A DNA stretch of 64,000 nt from Palsa-504 sp963808615 (GTDB taxonomy: Bacteria > Actinomycetota > Actinomycetes > Streptosporangiales > Streptosporangiaceae): positions 1,612,001-1,676,000 of the forward strand of contig CAWEGV010000012.1 of assembly GCA_963808615.1 (NCBI GenBank), read 5' to 3'. The notes beneath the pieces were generated by a model that was not told where the DNA came from, did no database searches, and saw only the letters and a list, made by a program, of their open reading frames with translations. Made by a program: the position numbers and the translations under genes. The first letter of the stretch is position 1. Each line of letters opens with the position of its first letter. Of this stretch, positions 8,166 through 17,559 are shown one piece after another.

Positions 8166-9215
8166 ATGGCTGGTGATGACGGCAGCGCGCAGGTGCAGCT
8201 CGACCAAGACACCCTGGCCCGCCGCCGCGGCGACCTGGGCGAGGACCACCCCGACACCCTGGCCGCCGCCAGCAACCTGGCCGTCAGCTTGCGCGCGGCC
8301 GGGGAGTACCAGGCGGCCCGGGAGCTGGACGAAGACACCCTGGCCCGCCGCCGCCGCGTGCTGGGCGAGGACCACCCCGACACCCTGGCGTCGGCCGACG
8401 CCCTGGCCCTCAGCTTGCGCGCGGTCAGCGGGCACCCCGGCACCTTGACCTCCGCCGAGCGCCTGGCCAGCAGCGCTGGTCACCGCGGCGAGCAGCAGGC
8501 GGCCCGGGAGCTGGGCGAAGACACCCTGGCCCGCCGCCGCCGCGTGCTGGGCGAGGACCACCCCGACACCCTGGCCACCGCCCACGGGCTGGCCATCAGC
8601 CTGCGCGCGGTCGGCGAGCGCGACGCGGCCCGGGAGCTGGACGAAGATACCCTGGCCCGCCGCCGCCGCGCGCTGGGCGAGGACCACCCCGACACCCTGG
8701 ACTCCGCCGACAACCTGGCCTTCAGCCTGCAAGGGGTCCGCGGGCAGCAGCAGGCGGCCCGGGAGCTGGCCGAAGATACCCTGGCCCGCCGCCGCCGGGT
8801 GCTGGGCGAGGACCACCCCGACACCTTGGCCTCCGCCAGCAACCTCGTCGTGCTCCTAGGCCGGGTCGGCGAGGAACAGGCGGCCCGGGAGCTGGCCGAA
8901 GACATCCTGGCCCGCCGCCGCCGGGTGCTGGGCGAGGACCACACCGACACCCTGCGGTCCGCCTTCTACCTCGTCGGCGCGCTGATGGGGCTGGGCGAGT
9001 ACCATGCGGCCCGGGAGCTGAACGACGACCTCATCGCCCGCCGCCGCCGCGTCCTGGGCGATGAGCACCCCGAGACCATGATGGCGGGCGCCTTCGACCT
9101 CCTCCTGCGCGGGCTCGACCTCGGTGGCGAGCCCGATTGGATGGCCGCGCTCAGGGAAGCCGAGAAGAGGCGCCAGCAAGAGGCCCGGGAGCTGAACGAA
9201 GACGAACCCGGATGA
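8166..9215 (+). CDS. tetratricopeptide repeat protein (kinesin light chain-like TPR)
   Basis: The 349-residue protein is made almost entirely of ~42-43-residue repeats. Each carries ELxEDTLARRRRVLGEDHPDTL followed by a short hydrophobic helix; about seven to eight units are visible. This is the TPR_10/TPR_12 type found alone or behind NB-ARC ATPases in actinomycetes, acting as a protein-binding scaffold. Here no ATPase domain is attached. The repeats are strongly conserved at the DNA level too, which suggests recent expansion or gene conversion. The start ATG at 8166 is chosen because the repeat domain begins soon after. Partner and role are unknown. Confidence 0.7.
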   Translation: MAGDDGSAQVQLDQDTLARRRGDLGEDHPDTLAAASNLAVSLRAAGEYQAARELDEDTLARRRRVLGEDHPDTLASADALALSLRAVSGHPGTLTSAERLASSAGHRGEQQAARELGEDTLARRRRVLGEDHPDTLATAHGLAISLRAVGERDAARELDEDTLARRRRALGEDHPDTLDSADNLAFSLQGVRGQQQAARELAEDTLARRRRVLGEDHPDTLASASNLVVLLGRVGEEQAARELAEDILARRRRVLGEDHTDTLRSAFYLVGALMGLGEYHAARELNDDLIARRRRVLGDEHPETMMAGAFDLLLRGLDLGGEPDWMAALREAEKRRQQEARELNEDEPG

Positions 9216-9239
9216 AGGACAAGCCAGCCACTGGCCTCA

Positions 9240-9300
9240 CGGGGTATGCGCGGGATGATCTTGGATGACGCAGGCGACGGACATCCTGAAAGTCCGGGCA
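9240..9300 (+). repeat. left half of GGGAT-type scar module
   Basis: GGGGTATGCG/CGGGATGATCT (11-nt period) and the following CTTGGATGACGCAG...CCTGAAAGTCC match the modules at 1963 and 23811. The tRNA-Ser core expected ~92 bp on is absent; the IS1634 element begins shortly after. Confidence 0.5.
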
Positions 9301-9429
9301 GGAGCAGCCTGGATTCCGCGTAATTCGCTGCGGCTAGAGCTCGGGTTGCGGCTCTGATCTGCAGGAATGCCAGTATGGCGGCCCGCGGGGCGTGTCTCTA
9401 GGGCCACGCGGATGGCGCGGGGTGGGGCG

Positions 9430-11163
9430 TCAGGTGGCGGGGGTGAGCTCGTGGATCTTGCCGGGCGGATCGATGCTGAGCTTGGTGAGCAGGTCGCGGG
9501 CGGGCTTGGACAGTTCGGTGCGCTGCCGGAAGGTGCCAGCGGGCCCGGTGAAGGCGCCCAGGTGGATGCGGTCAAGCTCCCGGCGGATGACGGGCCAGGT
9601 CTGCCCGGTGGCGTTCTCGGCGACGCGGATGAGCAGGAGGGCGAGCCAGCAGAGCAAGACGTGGGCGCGGATGCGTTCTTCGAGCCGGTGGTAGACCGGC
9701 CGCAGGTCCAGGATCTGCTTCATGTCCCGCCAGCTGCGCTCGACTTCCAGTAGCTGCTTGTAGCCGACGGCGATGTCCTCGGGGGACAGCTGCGGGTCGG
9801 CGCAGCGGAGCAGGTATTTGCCGTCGAGGTTCTCTTCGGCCTTGGCCTTGGACTTGTCCACGCGCAGCAGTCCGCCGGGCGTGACGCGCAGGAGCCGGTT
9901 CAGCCCAGGCATCATGGAGATCTTCCCGCGTAGCTCGGCCCGTTTCGTCGCGGTGAGCGTGTCGGTCCCGGCGATCGTCTCCTTCAGCTTGGCGATCAGG
10001 TCGGCCCGGATCGCTGCGTCGCGGGCGGCGGCCTCGGGGTTGTAGCAGATCACGAGCCGGTCGGGCGCGTCGGGCAGCCGGACCTCTTTGACTTGCAGGT
10101 TCCCGGCTATGGCCTGGTAGCGGCCCTGCCGGGACAGCGCGGCCTTGACCAGCGGCGATTCCGAGCGAAGCTTCTCCCCGATGATGTAGCTCCCGGCGCC
10201 CCGCTGCAGGAAGCGGCGGTTGCGCGCCGAGGAGAACCCGCGGTCGGCGACCCACACGATCCGCGAGAGAGTCCAGTCCCGCATGTCGTCCTTGACCTGG
10301 CGGATCAGCGCCGAATCGGAGGTGCTGCCGGGCCAGCACCAGCACCGCACGGGGATGCCGTCGCGGGTGACGGCCAGGCCGATCACGATCTGCGGCAGGT
10401 CATCGCGGCTGTCCTTGGACTTGCCGTGGGTGCGGAACCCCGCGGCGTTGTCCGGGTCCGCGTCGTCTCCGCAGGCCTTCTCGCCGCGCCAGTTCCGGGC
10501 CACTTCCTCGTCGGCGTCCTCCAGCTCGAAGTAGGTGGAGGTGGTGTCGAAGAACAGCAGGTCCACTTCGAGGTTGAGCAGGTCGGCGACGGCGAAGTAC
10601 ACCTGCTTTTCCAGCTTGCCGCGCACGGCGTGCAGCCAGTCCATCGCCCGGTAGCAGGCGTCGTCGGTGACCTCGCCGAGCCCGTCGATGTGCACGTCCC
10701 GGCTCATCCACTCAGCGGCCGCCAGCTTCGACGATGGCGCCAGCGCCCGGTTGGCGACCAGCCCGAACAGCACCCGCTCCGCCGCCGCGGCATCCCGCGG
10801 CCGGCCCCGCCCCGAGGACGCGAGCCCGGCCAGGATGCTCCCGATCCCCAGCCGGTGCCACAGCGCGTCAAGCACGTACGCGCCGCCGTACGGCCGGGAC
10901 TCGCGGAACGCCAGCTCGCCGTCCGCGGCCGTGGACAGCGCGTCGCCGGGCTCCAGCAGCCGTGACAGCGACGCGACCAGCCGCCGGATCGCGTCCTTGT
11001 CGAGCTGGTCTTGCCGTCCGAAACTGTAGACCACCTTCGGCACCGACCGTTTCGCAGCGGCGTCCCACTCGTTGTGCGCCAGCTGCAGGTACCGGACCGC
11101 GCCGTTCTTGGTCTTCCGGATCGACGTCTTCACATACATCGCTCTAGCCGGTGTGGCAGCCAT
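9430..11163 (-). mobile_element. IS1634 family transposase
   Basis: The 577-residue transposase opens with MYVKTSIRKTKNG and YLQLAHNEW, the usual IS1634 N-terminus. The DDE core follows: LLFFDTTSTYFE, a long insertion, VIGLAVTRDGIPVRCW, ADRGFSS and, near the C-terminus, the Glu of YKQLLEVERSWRDMK. The frame is intact. Terminal inverted repeats were not resolved by eye, so only the gene is delimited. It seems to have inserted beside or into the partial scar at 9240. Confidence 0.85.
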
Positions 11164-11358
11164 TCGCTAGATGACCGGGGAATCCCGGCGTGCGGGCGGG
11201 CTGGATGCGCTGGTGGTACCAGGCGGCGCGGGCCTGATGGCGGTGCCGCCAGGCGGGCAGCCGGCTGGTGCACCGGACGGGGTCCGAGCGGCCGGGGACG
11301 GTGGTGTTGCTGTGGTCACCGTCTTCCTTTCGCCGTCGACGTGTTTTCGGTCAGCGGG

Positions 11359-11814
11359 TCAGCGGGCGCCCCCGGCTGCGCGGGGCGCCGAGCCCGCCAG
11401 CGGTGTGGTGTCGAGGTATCTGACCTCGTAGACGCGCTCGGTGAACTTCCAGCCGTCCAAGGTGCGCCGGTAGCGGTCGTGGTAGATGGCGTAGTTCAGC
11501 TCCGACGTGCCGTCGCGGAGGCGGATGAGCTCTTGCATGTATGCCCGGCCGGACGCGGCGTCGCCGTCAAGCCGGATCGGGCCCGGGTGTGTGGTCTGCA
11601 CGAGGAAATCCACGAAGGCCGGTACCCGCTCGCCCCAGGCGCGGATCTCCTCCCGTCCGGCCAGCTCGACGGGGATTTTGGGCATCCGCCACACGCCGTC
11701 CGGCGTGAACAGCGAGGCCACGCGATGGTAGTCGCGCATCATTACCGCGTCGGTGAACTCGCCGCGCAGCGCCTCGATCTCGGCGCGGTCAGCGATGGCC
11801 TGAAGGTCGCTCAT
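11359..11814 (-). CDS. SnoaL/NTF2-like domain protein
   Basis: The 151-residue protein matches the SnoaL-like fold: an N-terminal helix with DRAEIEALRGEF, MMRDYHRVASLFTPDGVWRM, and a C-terminal strand set with YRRTLDGWKFTERVYEVRYL. Family members include polyketide cyclases, steroid isomerases and ring-hydroxylating dioxygenase small subunits, so a catalytic role cannot be assigned. It lies 15 bp downstream of the APC permease on the same strand and is probably co-transcribed, which hints at a catabolic pair controlled by the divergent LysR gene. Confidence 0.7.
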   Translation of the reverse strand: MSDLQAIADRAEIEALRGEFTDAVMMRDYHRVASLFTPDGVWRMPKIPVELAGREEIRAWGERVPAFVDFLVQTTHPGPIRLDGDAASGRAYMQELIRLRDGTSELNYAIYHDRYRRTLDGWKFTERVYEVRYLDTTPLAGSAPRAAGGAR

Positions 11815-11829
11815 TGGTTTCCTCCCTGG

Positions 11830-13353
11830 TTATTGTTGTGTCCGTGTTGCGGCGCGCCGGGGATCGCTAGCGGGCCGGGCGGCTGACCGGCAGGTGGCTG
11901 CGTTCGCCGCTTGGCGGGTCCACGTCACGGAGTACTCGAGTCCGGCCGCGAGGATCGCGATGGCCGCGGCATACAGCATGCTGACTCCGGAAAAGGGCAG
12001 GAACGCCAGTGTCCCTGCGGTCACCAGGCGGATGCACCACCGGATGGTCTTTCCTTCCAGGAGTCGCCCGGCGGCTAGGAAGCTGATGAGGAAGATCAGC
12101 AGGAACGCGGCGGACGATGCGGTGATGAGGGTGCTCTCGTCGCGCCCGCTGAGCACCAGGGCGCCGACCGGGACCGCGTAGCCAGCCAGCAGCGCGAGCA
12201 GCGCCGCCCGCGGCGCGTGACCGCGTCCCGACACCCGTGCCAGCCTGCGCGGCAGCAGCCCCGAGCGCGCCTGGGAGTAGACCACACGCGAGGTCCCCAG
12301 CGTCCAGGCGTTCATGGACAGCACCAGCAGCACCACCGCGACCATGTCGCCGACTTGCGAGAGCGCGTGGCCGCTGGCGATCTTGAGCAGGGTGGAGAAG
12401 GCGGTGATCTGCTGCGAGCCGGTGGTATCGCGCGGCAGCACGAGCACCACCGTGAGCGCCATCGACAGGTAGAGGAATCCGACGATCGCGACGCCTCTGA
12501 GGATGGCGCGCGGGAAGGTCCGGCGAGGGTTGAGGACCTCCTCGGCCACCGGGGCGGCATTCTCCCAGCCGATGAAGCCGAAGAAGCAGATGATAAGAGC
12601 CGGGCCAAGCGCGGTCCAGCCGTGCGGCGCGACCGGCCTGAGCCTGGCGGCCTGCGCGTGCGGCAGGGCAACGGCCATGACCAGCACCAGGAACACGATC
12701 AGGGCACCCAGGACGGCCGCCTGAACACGCGCGCTGGCCCGGATGCCGAGCAGGTTGAACAGGACCGAGAGGGCCACGAACCCGAAGCCGGCCGCTGCCA
12801 CCTGGAGGTTCGTCGGGGCGGGATACCACATGCTCAGCAGGTACCGGGCCGCTGCCAGTCCGAGGACCGGATTGGTGACCACCACGGTGAGCATCAGGTA
12901 CCGCGAGGTCAGGCGCGACCAGCGGGACCCGAAAGCGAGCTGGACGACCCCGGGTAGGCCCTGGCTGGTGGGATGGCGCACCGACAGGCGGGCGAAGACG
13001 AGCGCGAACGGGTAGGAGTAGGCGACGAGCAGGGCCCAGGCCGCCAGGGAGAGCGGTCCCGCACTCTGGGCGGCGTGCCCAGGCAGGATGAGCACGCCAG
13101 TGCCGATCACCGACGTGATGTAGTGCACGGTCAGCCCGGGCACTCCCAGGGTGCGCTCTAGCTGCTTCCCGTCTCGTGCCGGACCGCCGTCGTTGCCGTG
13201 ATCCGGCGCCCGGCTGTCGCGCTGCGCCACCGCCGGCTGCGGCCGGCGCGCCGGGTCAGAGCCGGCGCGATCGCATTCCGCGGCGGCTTCGGCGCCTCGT
13301 GCCCGAGGGCCGGCCGTGGCGGGCCGGGGATGGTTTAGCAGCTGATCGGTCAT
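11830..13353 (-). CDS. APC family amino acid permease
   Basis: The ~507-residue protein has a hydrophilic N-terminus of ~60 residues and about twelve membrane segments. The first contains TSVIGTGVLILPG, the helix-break motif of the APC transporter fold. The best visible match is to YjeH/amino acid exporter-like APC proteins; substrate is not predictable. The start is placed at ATG 13353; GTG at 13362 is an alternative. It is divergent from the LysR gene with ~95 bp between, and is followed by the SnoaL-like gene, forming a small transport/metabolism unit. Confidence 0.75.
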   Translation of the reverse strand: MTDQLLNHPRPATAGPRARGAEAAAECDRAGSDPARRPQPAVAQRDSRAPDHGNDGGPARDGKQLERTLGVPGLTVHYITSVIGTGVLILPGHAAQSAGPLSLAAWALLVAYSYPFALVFARLSVRHPTSQGLPGVVQLAFGSRWSRLTSRYLMLTVVVTNPVLGLAAARYLLSMWYPAPTNLQVAAAGFGFVALSVLFNLLGIRASARVQAAVLGALIVFLVLVMAVALPHAQAARLRPVAPHGWTALGPALIICFFGFIGWENAAPVAEEVLNPRRTFPRAILRGVAIVGFLYLSMALTVVLVLPRDTTGSQQITAFSTLLKIASGHALSQVGDMVAVVLLVLSMNAWTLGTSRVVYSQARSGLLPRRLARVSGRGHAPRAALLALLAGYAVPVGALVLSGRDESTLITASSAAFLLIFLISFLAAGRLLEGKTIRWCIRLVTAGTLAFLPFSGVSMLYAAAIAILAAGLEYSVTWTRQAANAATCRSAARPASDPRRAATRTQQ

Positions 13354-13385
13354 GACAGCCACGCTAAGCCGCGAAAAACATCATG

Positions 13386-13425
13386 AAAAGCGATAGATTT
13401 CGATCACCTTGATCGCAAAAAGCGA
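13386..13425. promoter_or_regulatory. probable LysR operator/promoter region
   Basis: The divergent intergenic region holds a perfect palindrome CGATCA-CCT-TGATCG (13401-13415) flanked by two AAAAGCGAT copies (13386 and 13417). LysR regulators commonly bind such dyads between themselves and a divergent target, here the APC permease. Confidence 0.5.
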
Positions 13426-13447
13426 TGTCCTGGGCTAGGCTTGAGCC

Positions 13448-14368
13448 GTGTCCGATGCCGAGCTGCGGCATCTCGCCGCCATGGCCGCCGTCGCCGATGA
13501 GGGCTCGTTCGGCCGGGCCGCCGCCCGGCTGGGCTACACCCAGTCGACGATCAGCCAGCAGATCGCGGCACTGGAGAAAGCCGTCGGCGGGGCCGTGTTC
13601 GACCGGCCGGGCGGGCCGAAGCCGGTAAGGGTCACCCCGCTCGGCGCCCTGGTCCTGGCCCACGGGCGCGACCTGCTGGCCAAGGCGGCCGCGATGGCAG
13701 CCGCGCTCGACCGGTTCAAGGCCGGCGACGGCCGGGTCGACATCGGAACCTTCCAGAGCGTGTCCAACGTGATCTTGCCGCCAGTGGTGCGCAGGCTGCG
13801 GGAAGAGCATCCTGGCTGCGACATCAGGATGTTCGAACAGGAGACCGATCAGCCTCAGGTCAGCGACCTCGACCTGATGTTCTTCGACGGCCGCGTCGAC
13901 GGAGACGTCGAGCACCTCAAGCTGCTCGACGACCCGTACCTGCTGGTGGCCAGGCCCGGCGCCTTCCCCGGCGGCCCGGTGCCGCTGGCCCAGCTCGACG
14001 GCGCCCCGATGGTGGCCTACCCGCCGATCTGCGATCAGGCCCGGGTCGAGCAGGTCCTGGCACGCGGCGCCGTCCGGCCGCACATCGTGTTCCGCACCGT
14101 GGGCAACGAAGCCGTACTGTCCATGGTGCGAGCCGGAATGGGGACGGCGCTGCTGCCACGGCTCGCTATCCTCAGCCACGACATCCGCGCCGACGTCACG
14201 CTCTCCGTCCACCAGCTCCAGCCGCCGCTCCCGCCACGCGAGATCTTCTTGCTCTGGGAGAGGGGACGCACCCACTCCCCCCTCGCCGCCAGGGCCATCG
14301 AGATCGCGGTCAAGGTAGCCGCCACGATCATCGAAGACCAAGGACAGCTCAGCAAAGCAAGCAGGTAA
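13448..14368 (+). CDS. LysR family transcriptional regulator
   Basis: The 306-residue regulator has the LysR N-terminal winged HTH (residues ~1-60, with GSFGRAAARLGYTQSTISQQIAALE) and a periplasmic-binding-like effector domain (~85-290). The GTG start at 13448 places the HTH at the very N-terminus, as usual. It is divergent from the APC permease and SnoaL-like pair and probably controls them in response to the transported compound. A perfect hairpin ~120 bp downstream may end transcription. Confidence 0.8.
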   Translation: MSDAELRHLAAMAAVADEGSFGRAAARLGYTQSTISQQIAALEKAVGGAVFDRPGGPKPVRVTPLGALVLAHGRDLLAKAAAMAAALDRFKAGDGRVDIGTFQSVSNVILPPVVRRLREEHPGCDIRMFEQETDQPQVSDLDLMFFDGRVDGDVEHLKLLDDPYLLVARPGAFPGGPVPLAQLDGAPMVAYPPICDQARVEQVLARGAVRPHIVFRTVGNEAVLSMVRAGMGTALLPRLAILSHDIRADVTLSVHQLQPPLPPREIFLLWERGRTHSPLAARAIEIAVKVAATIIEDQGQLSKASR

Positions 14369-14489
14369 CAGACCGTTGACCCTCCCATTCACCTGGCGGA
14401 CCGGCAGGATCTGGTCTTCGCGGCAACACCGCGATTGTCCTTCTCATATAACGAATGGAGGCTGCCGTACCAGACTGCGGGATGTCCAA

Positions 14490-14516
14490 GCGCCCGCACG
14501 CTCACCGTGCGGGCGC
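14490..14516 (+). terminator. perfect 11-bp hairpin downstream of lysR
   Basis: GCGCCCGCACG and CGTGCGGGCGC form a perfect stem around a 5-nt loop. No T-run follows, which is common for actinomycete terminators. It is the only strong stem between lysR and the scars to the right. Confidence 0.45.
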
Positions 14517-14757
14517 ATGTGGTCGAAACTTCGCCGCCCGCGATCAGCGGCCCACAGACAATGCCGCAGTCCAGCGGCCAGACCATACACCATCACACCC
14601 GGAGCGCAGGGCAGACACCACGCAGGCGTTTCTCTAGGCCATCCTCGCCGTGTTCCTAGGTCACCGGTTCCTGACCTGCGGTTTCACTGCAACGGAGTCT
14701 CCAGATCGGCCGAATTATGCGGAACGCAGGAGCAGCGGCGGACAGTAAATCACGGAC

Positions 14758-14775
14758 GCTTCTGAAAACCATTAG
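14758..14775 (+). repeat. tRNA-Ser-like core
   Basis: CTGAAAACCATTAG preceded by GCTT matches the Ser-type cores at 2054, 21191 and 23903. As at those first two sites, an Arg-type module follows directly. The usual GGGAT repeat upstream is not recognisable here. Confidence 0.4.
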
Positions 14776-14800
14776 GGCAACCGACGCGGGCTGGCTGATC

Positions 14801-14942
14801 TTGCTAACGGATTTGCTAACAACAGATCTGGATGGCCCTGGATGGAGCTGGACCAGGCATCCGCCCGTGGCCCTTGTGAGCGGGCCTTTCTGACAACTGC
14901 GGACTGATCTGGACGGCCGGAATCTTGCTACGGATCAGAAGG
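14801..14942 (+). repeat. att-scar module: TTGCTAAC repeat plus tRNA-Arg(ACG) core
   Basis: Two TTGCTAAC units with a 12-nt period (14801-14820) are followed 127 bp later by CTACGGATCAGAAGG at 14928-14942. The 40 bp before the core (GGACTGATCTGGACGG...) resemble 16461-16497. The CTA of the core is the stop codon of a minus-strand gene fragment. Confidence 0.6.
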
Positions 14943-15155
14943 CCATGGCAGTGTTGTGCAGTGATCACCGAGCTGGCATGAGCAGCTGCACGACTTCCCG
15001 GCCCACGCCCGGCGCCCTTCCATGATCGCCCAGCCCGCGATCCCGAGTGCGACTACGCCCTCGAGCCACCAGGCACCTCCCATTCGCGGAAGTAGCCTCC
15101 ACTGAGGTGAAGGGACTAATGCTAGCCGCCTGTATATGGTGGAGTGACGCCACAC
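14928..15155 (-). pseudogene. C-terminal fragment of a cation-efflux-type transporter
   Basis: About 75 residues ending in the scar core contain a hydrophobic helix and the sequence WWLEGVVALGIAGWAIMEGRRAW, closely resembling the last membrane helix and tail of actinobacterial cation diffusion facilitator-like transporters (WW..DP.AAL.IA...EGR.AW). The remaining ~200 residues are missing, and the upstream side runs into the peptidoglycan-binding gene. The last codons Asp-Pro-stop are supplied by the core. The identification rests on family memory of this C-terminal pattern, so it is tentative. Confidence 0.4.
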
Positions 15156-15622
15156 TCGTCAGCTACCACCCGTCCGGCCGCTCCCACCGGCAGCGCCCAC
15201 GTTTGCAGGCCGACCACGCCGTCAACCTCTATGCCGCCCTCTTGCTGCACACTTCTCACCGCAGCGGCCGTCAGGGGGCCGAAGTCCCCGTCGACTACAA
15301 GTGGGGGCGTGCTCCTAGGAATCTCGTTCAATACTGTCTGAAGCCGCTCGACTAGTGCCCCCGTTGCCCCCTCCTGGAGAGTAGGCGGCTGAGGACGGTC
15401 ACCGCCCAACGCGCCCCAGGTGATGGGCCCCACTGTCCCATCGACACCAATATGCTTAAACGTCTGGTATTGCTCCACCGCCGCTTTTGTGACCGGACCG
15501 AAGATTCCGTCGATCTGGTTATCGCTGAGAACAAATCGGACCAACAGGTACTGGGCCCATTCTACCACTTCGCCCCGTGATCCCTCAGAAATTGTCGGAG
15601 GAGTGGGCACGGCTGTCTCCAA
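15122..15622 (-). CDS. peptidoglycan-binding domain protein
   Basis: The 166-residue protein consists of two PG_binding_1 repeats (residues ~12-72 and ~80-150), each with the signature of a helix pair plus DGxFGPxTxxAVxxxQ and VDGxVGPxTW. No signal peptide or catalytic domain is visible, so it is probably a cell-wall-targeting module or phage/element-borne protein. The gene is isolated on the minus strand; its 3' end overlaps the transporter fragment in another frame by ~30 bp. Confidence 0.7.
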   Translation of the reverse strand: METAVPTPPTISEGSRGEVVEWAQYLLVRFVLSDNQIDGIFGPVTKAAVEQYQTFKHIGVDGTVGPITWGALGGDRPQPPTLQEGATGALVERLQTVLNEIPRSTPPLVVDGDFGPLTAAAVRSVQQEGGIEVDGVVGLQTWALPVGAAGRVVADECGVTPPYTGG

Positions 15623-15862
15623 TCATATCGGCTGGCCTAGGGTTTAAACTGCTTTAGCCTGTCTGACGGATCATGTCATCGCTCACGACGACATCTTCGA
15701 GGATATCCCCGACATTGGCCCCGGTCAACGGCTGCCGGTCGTCGGTAGGCCTAAGGACCCGGGAGCTACTGAGTTTGTCCTGCGGGCGTAGCTTTGCGTA
15801 GCTAGTTGGCCTTTGTCGCGACGGGTCAGTGTCCAAACGCTCCAGGCCAGCCGGGCCGAGGG

Positions 15863-16279
15863 CTACCAAGTCAGCCGGGTTACCGGCCCGAGCCGCGAAA
15901 GGGCCGCCTCTGGATGCCAGTCGCGCACGCCCATATCACGCAGCTCCAGCGTTGCCGCCTCCACGACAATGAGGAGGCAGGACCCAGTCATCGGCCGGGG
16001 AACTGGTCTGTCCCGTCTGGGAGGACCGGTGCGGGGACTGGTGAAGCGGCCGGTCATGACCACTGCGTAAACGGGCACCGTGCCCAATTCGCCGGGAATC
16101 GTCTGCGTCCCATACCCTGCCAGCGCCTCTAGGGCCTTATTGCGGGTCGTAGCCACCGCGGCGGCCGAGGTTGGCTTCGGGTCCGCGTGCCTAGCCGCCA
16201 CTGTGGCCGCAATCTCGGTCAGGCGGGCAACCACGTCATCTGGTATAACCGCCCCACTGGCACCGTGTGCCACGTTCAC
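15863..16279 (-). CDS. hypothetical protein
   Basis: The 138-residue frame has an ordinary soluble composition: a helical N-terminal part with VARLTEIAATVAA and a C-terminal part with GTVPVYAVVMTGRF followed by strand-like segments. I do not recognise the family. Codon usage is typical of the region and the frame is the longest here. It lies on the minus strand between the peptidoglycan-binding gene and an Arg-type scar, the same setting as other single genes in this array. Confidence 0.4.
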   Translation of the reverse strand: MNVAHGASGAVIPDDVVARLTEIAATVAARHADPKPTSAAAVATTRNKALEALAGYGTQTIPGELGTVPVYAVVMTGRFTSPRTGPPRRDRPVPRPMTGSCLLIVVEAATLELRDMGVRDWHPEAALSRLGPVTRLTW

Positions 16280-16369
16280 TGTGCCTCCTCTGCCGGTAGC
16301 TCACCTGCCGGTGCCGCGCCGACGAGCTCGTGGACTAAGTATCAGGAGCGTGCCCCCGAGATGCGCTAT

Positions 16370-16512
16370 TGGGAGCCGCGCTGAGAGCCGCTGGGGCGAA
16401 CGACTTTCTGAGATTCCGGACAGGCCTGAACAACGGTTATAGGCACAAGCCCAGGTGACGGACTGATCTGAACAGGACCGAATGCCCGCAAAGGAATCTA
16501 CGGATCAGAAGC
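16370..16512 (+). repeat. att-scar module: GGGAGCC repeat plus tRNA-Arg(ACG) core
   Basis: TGGGAGCCGCGC/TGAGAGCCGCTG (12-nt period) is followed 128 bp later by CTACGGATCAGAAGC at 16498. Homologous to 2081-2233 and 21217-21370, including GGGGCGAACGA and GAACAACGG blocks. Confidence 0.6.
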
Positions 16513-16514
16513 CT

Positions 16515-17036
16515 CTACGAGCTGGGTGTAGGGCCAGGGTGCTCGCGAATGCGACTCAAGGCCCAGCGCAGACCCTCGGCCCGGCTATTCACGATGCTCG
16601 CGGTGATCAGACTGTCCAGGGTCGCCAGGTCCGCGGACCCAAGCCGGACCATCACGGGATTAAGGTCTTCCAGCGCCTCATCGCGTGCGGCGGCCGACCG
16701 ACCGCGGTCGGTGATCCGGTAGGAAAGGCCATGAGGGACGGCCGCCCCGGCCTGGCTTTCCGGGCGGAACTCAACCCATCCGATGACGCGAGGCAGCTCC
16801 TCGCGCAGCACGTTGAGCGCCGCGGCGTTGGCGGAGCAGAACGCGTGGACGGTCTTCGGGTCGGCTTTCTTGCCTTCGGACCGGCCCGGCCAGCCGAAGA
16901 AGACCCGCAGCGCGGCCTGACCTGGCTCGACCTCCGGATCGTCGCCGTACTGCAGGACCTGAACCCGGGCGATCGCGCCTTCGGGGAAGGCGGACCTAAC
17001 CTGCTGCACAAGGCGATCGATCACTGCCTTGTCCAT
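16515..17036 (-). CDS. hypothetical protein with RHH-like C-terminus, paralog 1
   Basis: The 173-residue protein is a clear paralog of 21448-22008. Both start MDxxVxDR, share FPxGAIxRVQVLQYGDDPEVEPG in the first 45 residues, and end with a segment like LATLDSLITASIVNSRAEGLRWAL that resembles CopG/ribbon-helix-helix dimerisation regions. The start at 17036 is preceded by GGAGAG. The stop lies just 3 bp beyond the scar core at 16498-16512. A DNA-binding regulatory role is plausible from the C-terminus only; the N-terminal domain is unrecognised. Confidence 0.55.
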   Translation of the reverse strand: MDKAVIDRLVQQVRSAFPEGAIARVQVLQYGDDPEVEPGQAALRVFFGWPGRSEGKKADPKTVHAFCSANAAALNVLREELPRVIGWVEFRPESQAGAAVPHGLSYRITDRGRSAAARDEALEDLNPVMVRLGSADLATLDSLITASIVNSRAEGLRWALSRIREHPGPTPSS

Positions 17037-17192
17037 GCCGCTCTCCGCCAGTGACCTGTCATCCCTGTTACCTGCCTGAAAACAGTAATGCGTGCATCCG
17101 GCGATCGGCGATGGATTTTCCGCCGCCGCAACGGCGCAGCGTCGGCGCCAACCGTGGGAGCAGGCGGTCGGTGATCGGTGCCGTTCGCCGTG

Positions 17193-17323
17193 ACTGCTGC
17201 CAATACTGCTGCCCTGAGGGTGGACAGCGTTGGCCGCGTATGGACAACCGTGGAATATCGGCCCAGCGCACAGACCACTATGGATGGTTTTGGACGATGT
17301 GCCCATTACTACGGAACAGATGC
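17193..17323 (+). repeat. att-scar module with Arg(ACG)-like core
   Basis: ACTGCTGCC occurs twice with a 12-nt period (17193-17213). About 116 bp later CTACGGAACAGATGC (17309-17323) resembles the Arg(ACG) core with one change. The interval 17232-17323 is homologous to 5401-5494. Confidence 0.5.
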
Positions 17324-17478
17324 TCCCGGAAGCGGCGTGCCCGATTGGAGGGCAAACTGGGGGGACTCACGGTCACTCGCGGTGAAGCCAACACTGCACC
17401 CGAGCTGGGACGGGCCAGCTCGCCGGAACCAGGAGCAATGCTTGAAACCTAATCCGCCGGGAAGGGCAGGGACGTGGA

Positions 17479-17559
17479 GGGTGTACCTTCCCGGTGACCG
17501 AGTCGTAGAGGTCTCAAGCAATGGCCGGCGCTGGAACGCCGGGCCGGGAAGGTACACCC
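17479..17559. promoter_or_regulatory. 16-bp perfect inverted repeat sequestering transposase start
   Basis: GGGTGTACCTTCCCGG (17479-17494) is the exact reverse complement of 17544-17559. The right arm contains the likely Shine-Dalgarno GGAAGG and touches the ATG at 17560. Folded in mRNA entering from outside, it would hide the ribosome binding site, a known way for IS elements to limit transposase synthesis. Confidence 0.5.

Noticed and set aside
8166..9215. Possible CRISPR or satellite because of regular ~126-bp repeats
   Set aside because: The repeats are in-frame TPR units of a protein gene, with no spacer structure.
11830..13353. Plus-strand frame inside the permease (12217-12957)
   Set aside because: Charged low-complexity translation typical of an antisense frame in a GC-rich membrane protein gene.
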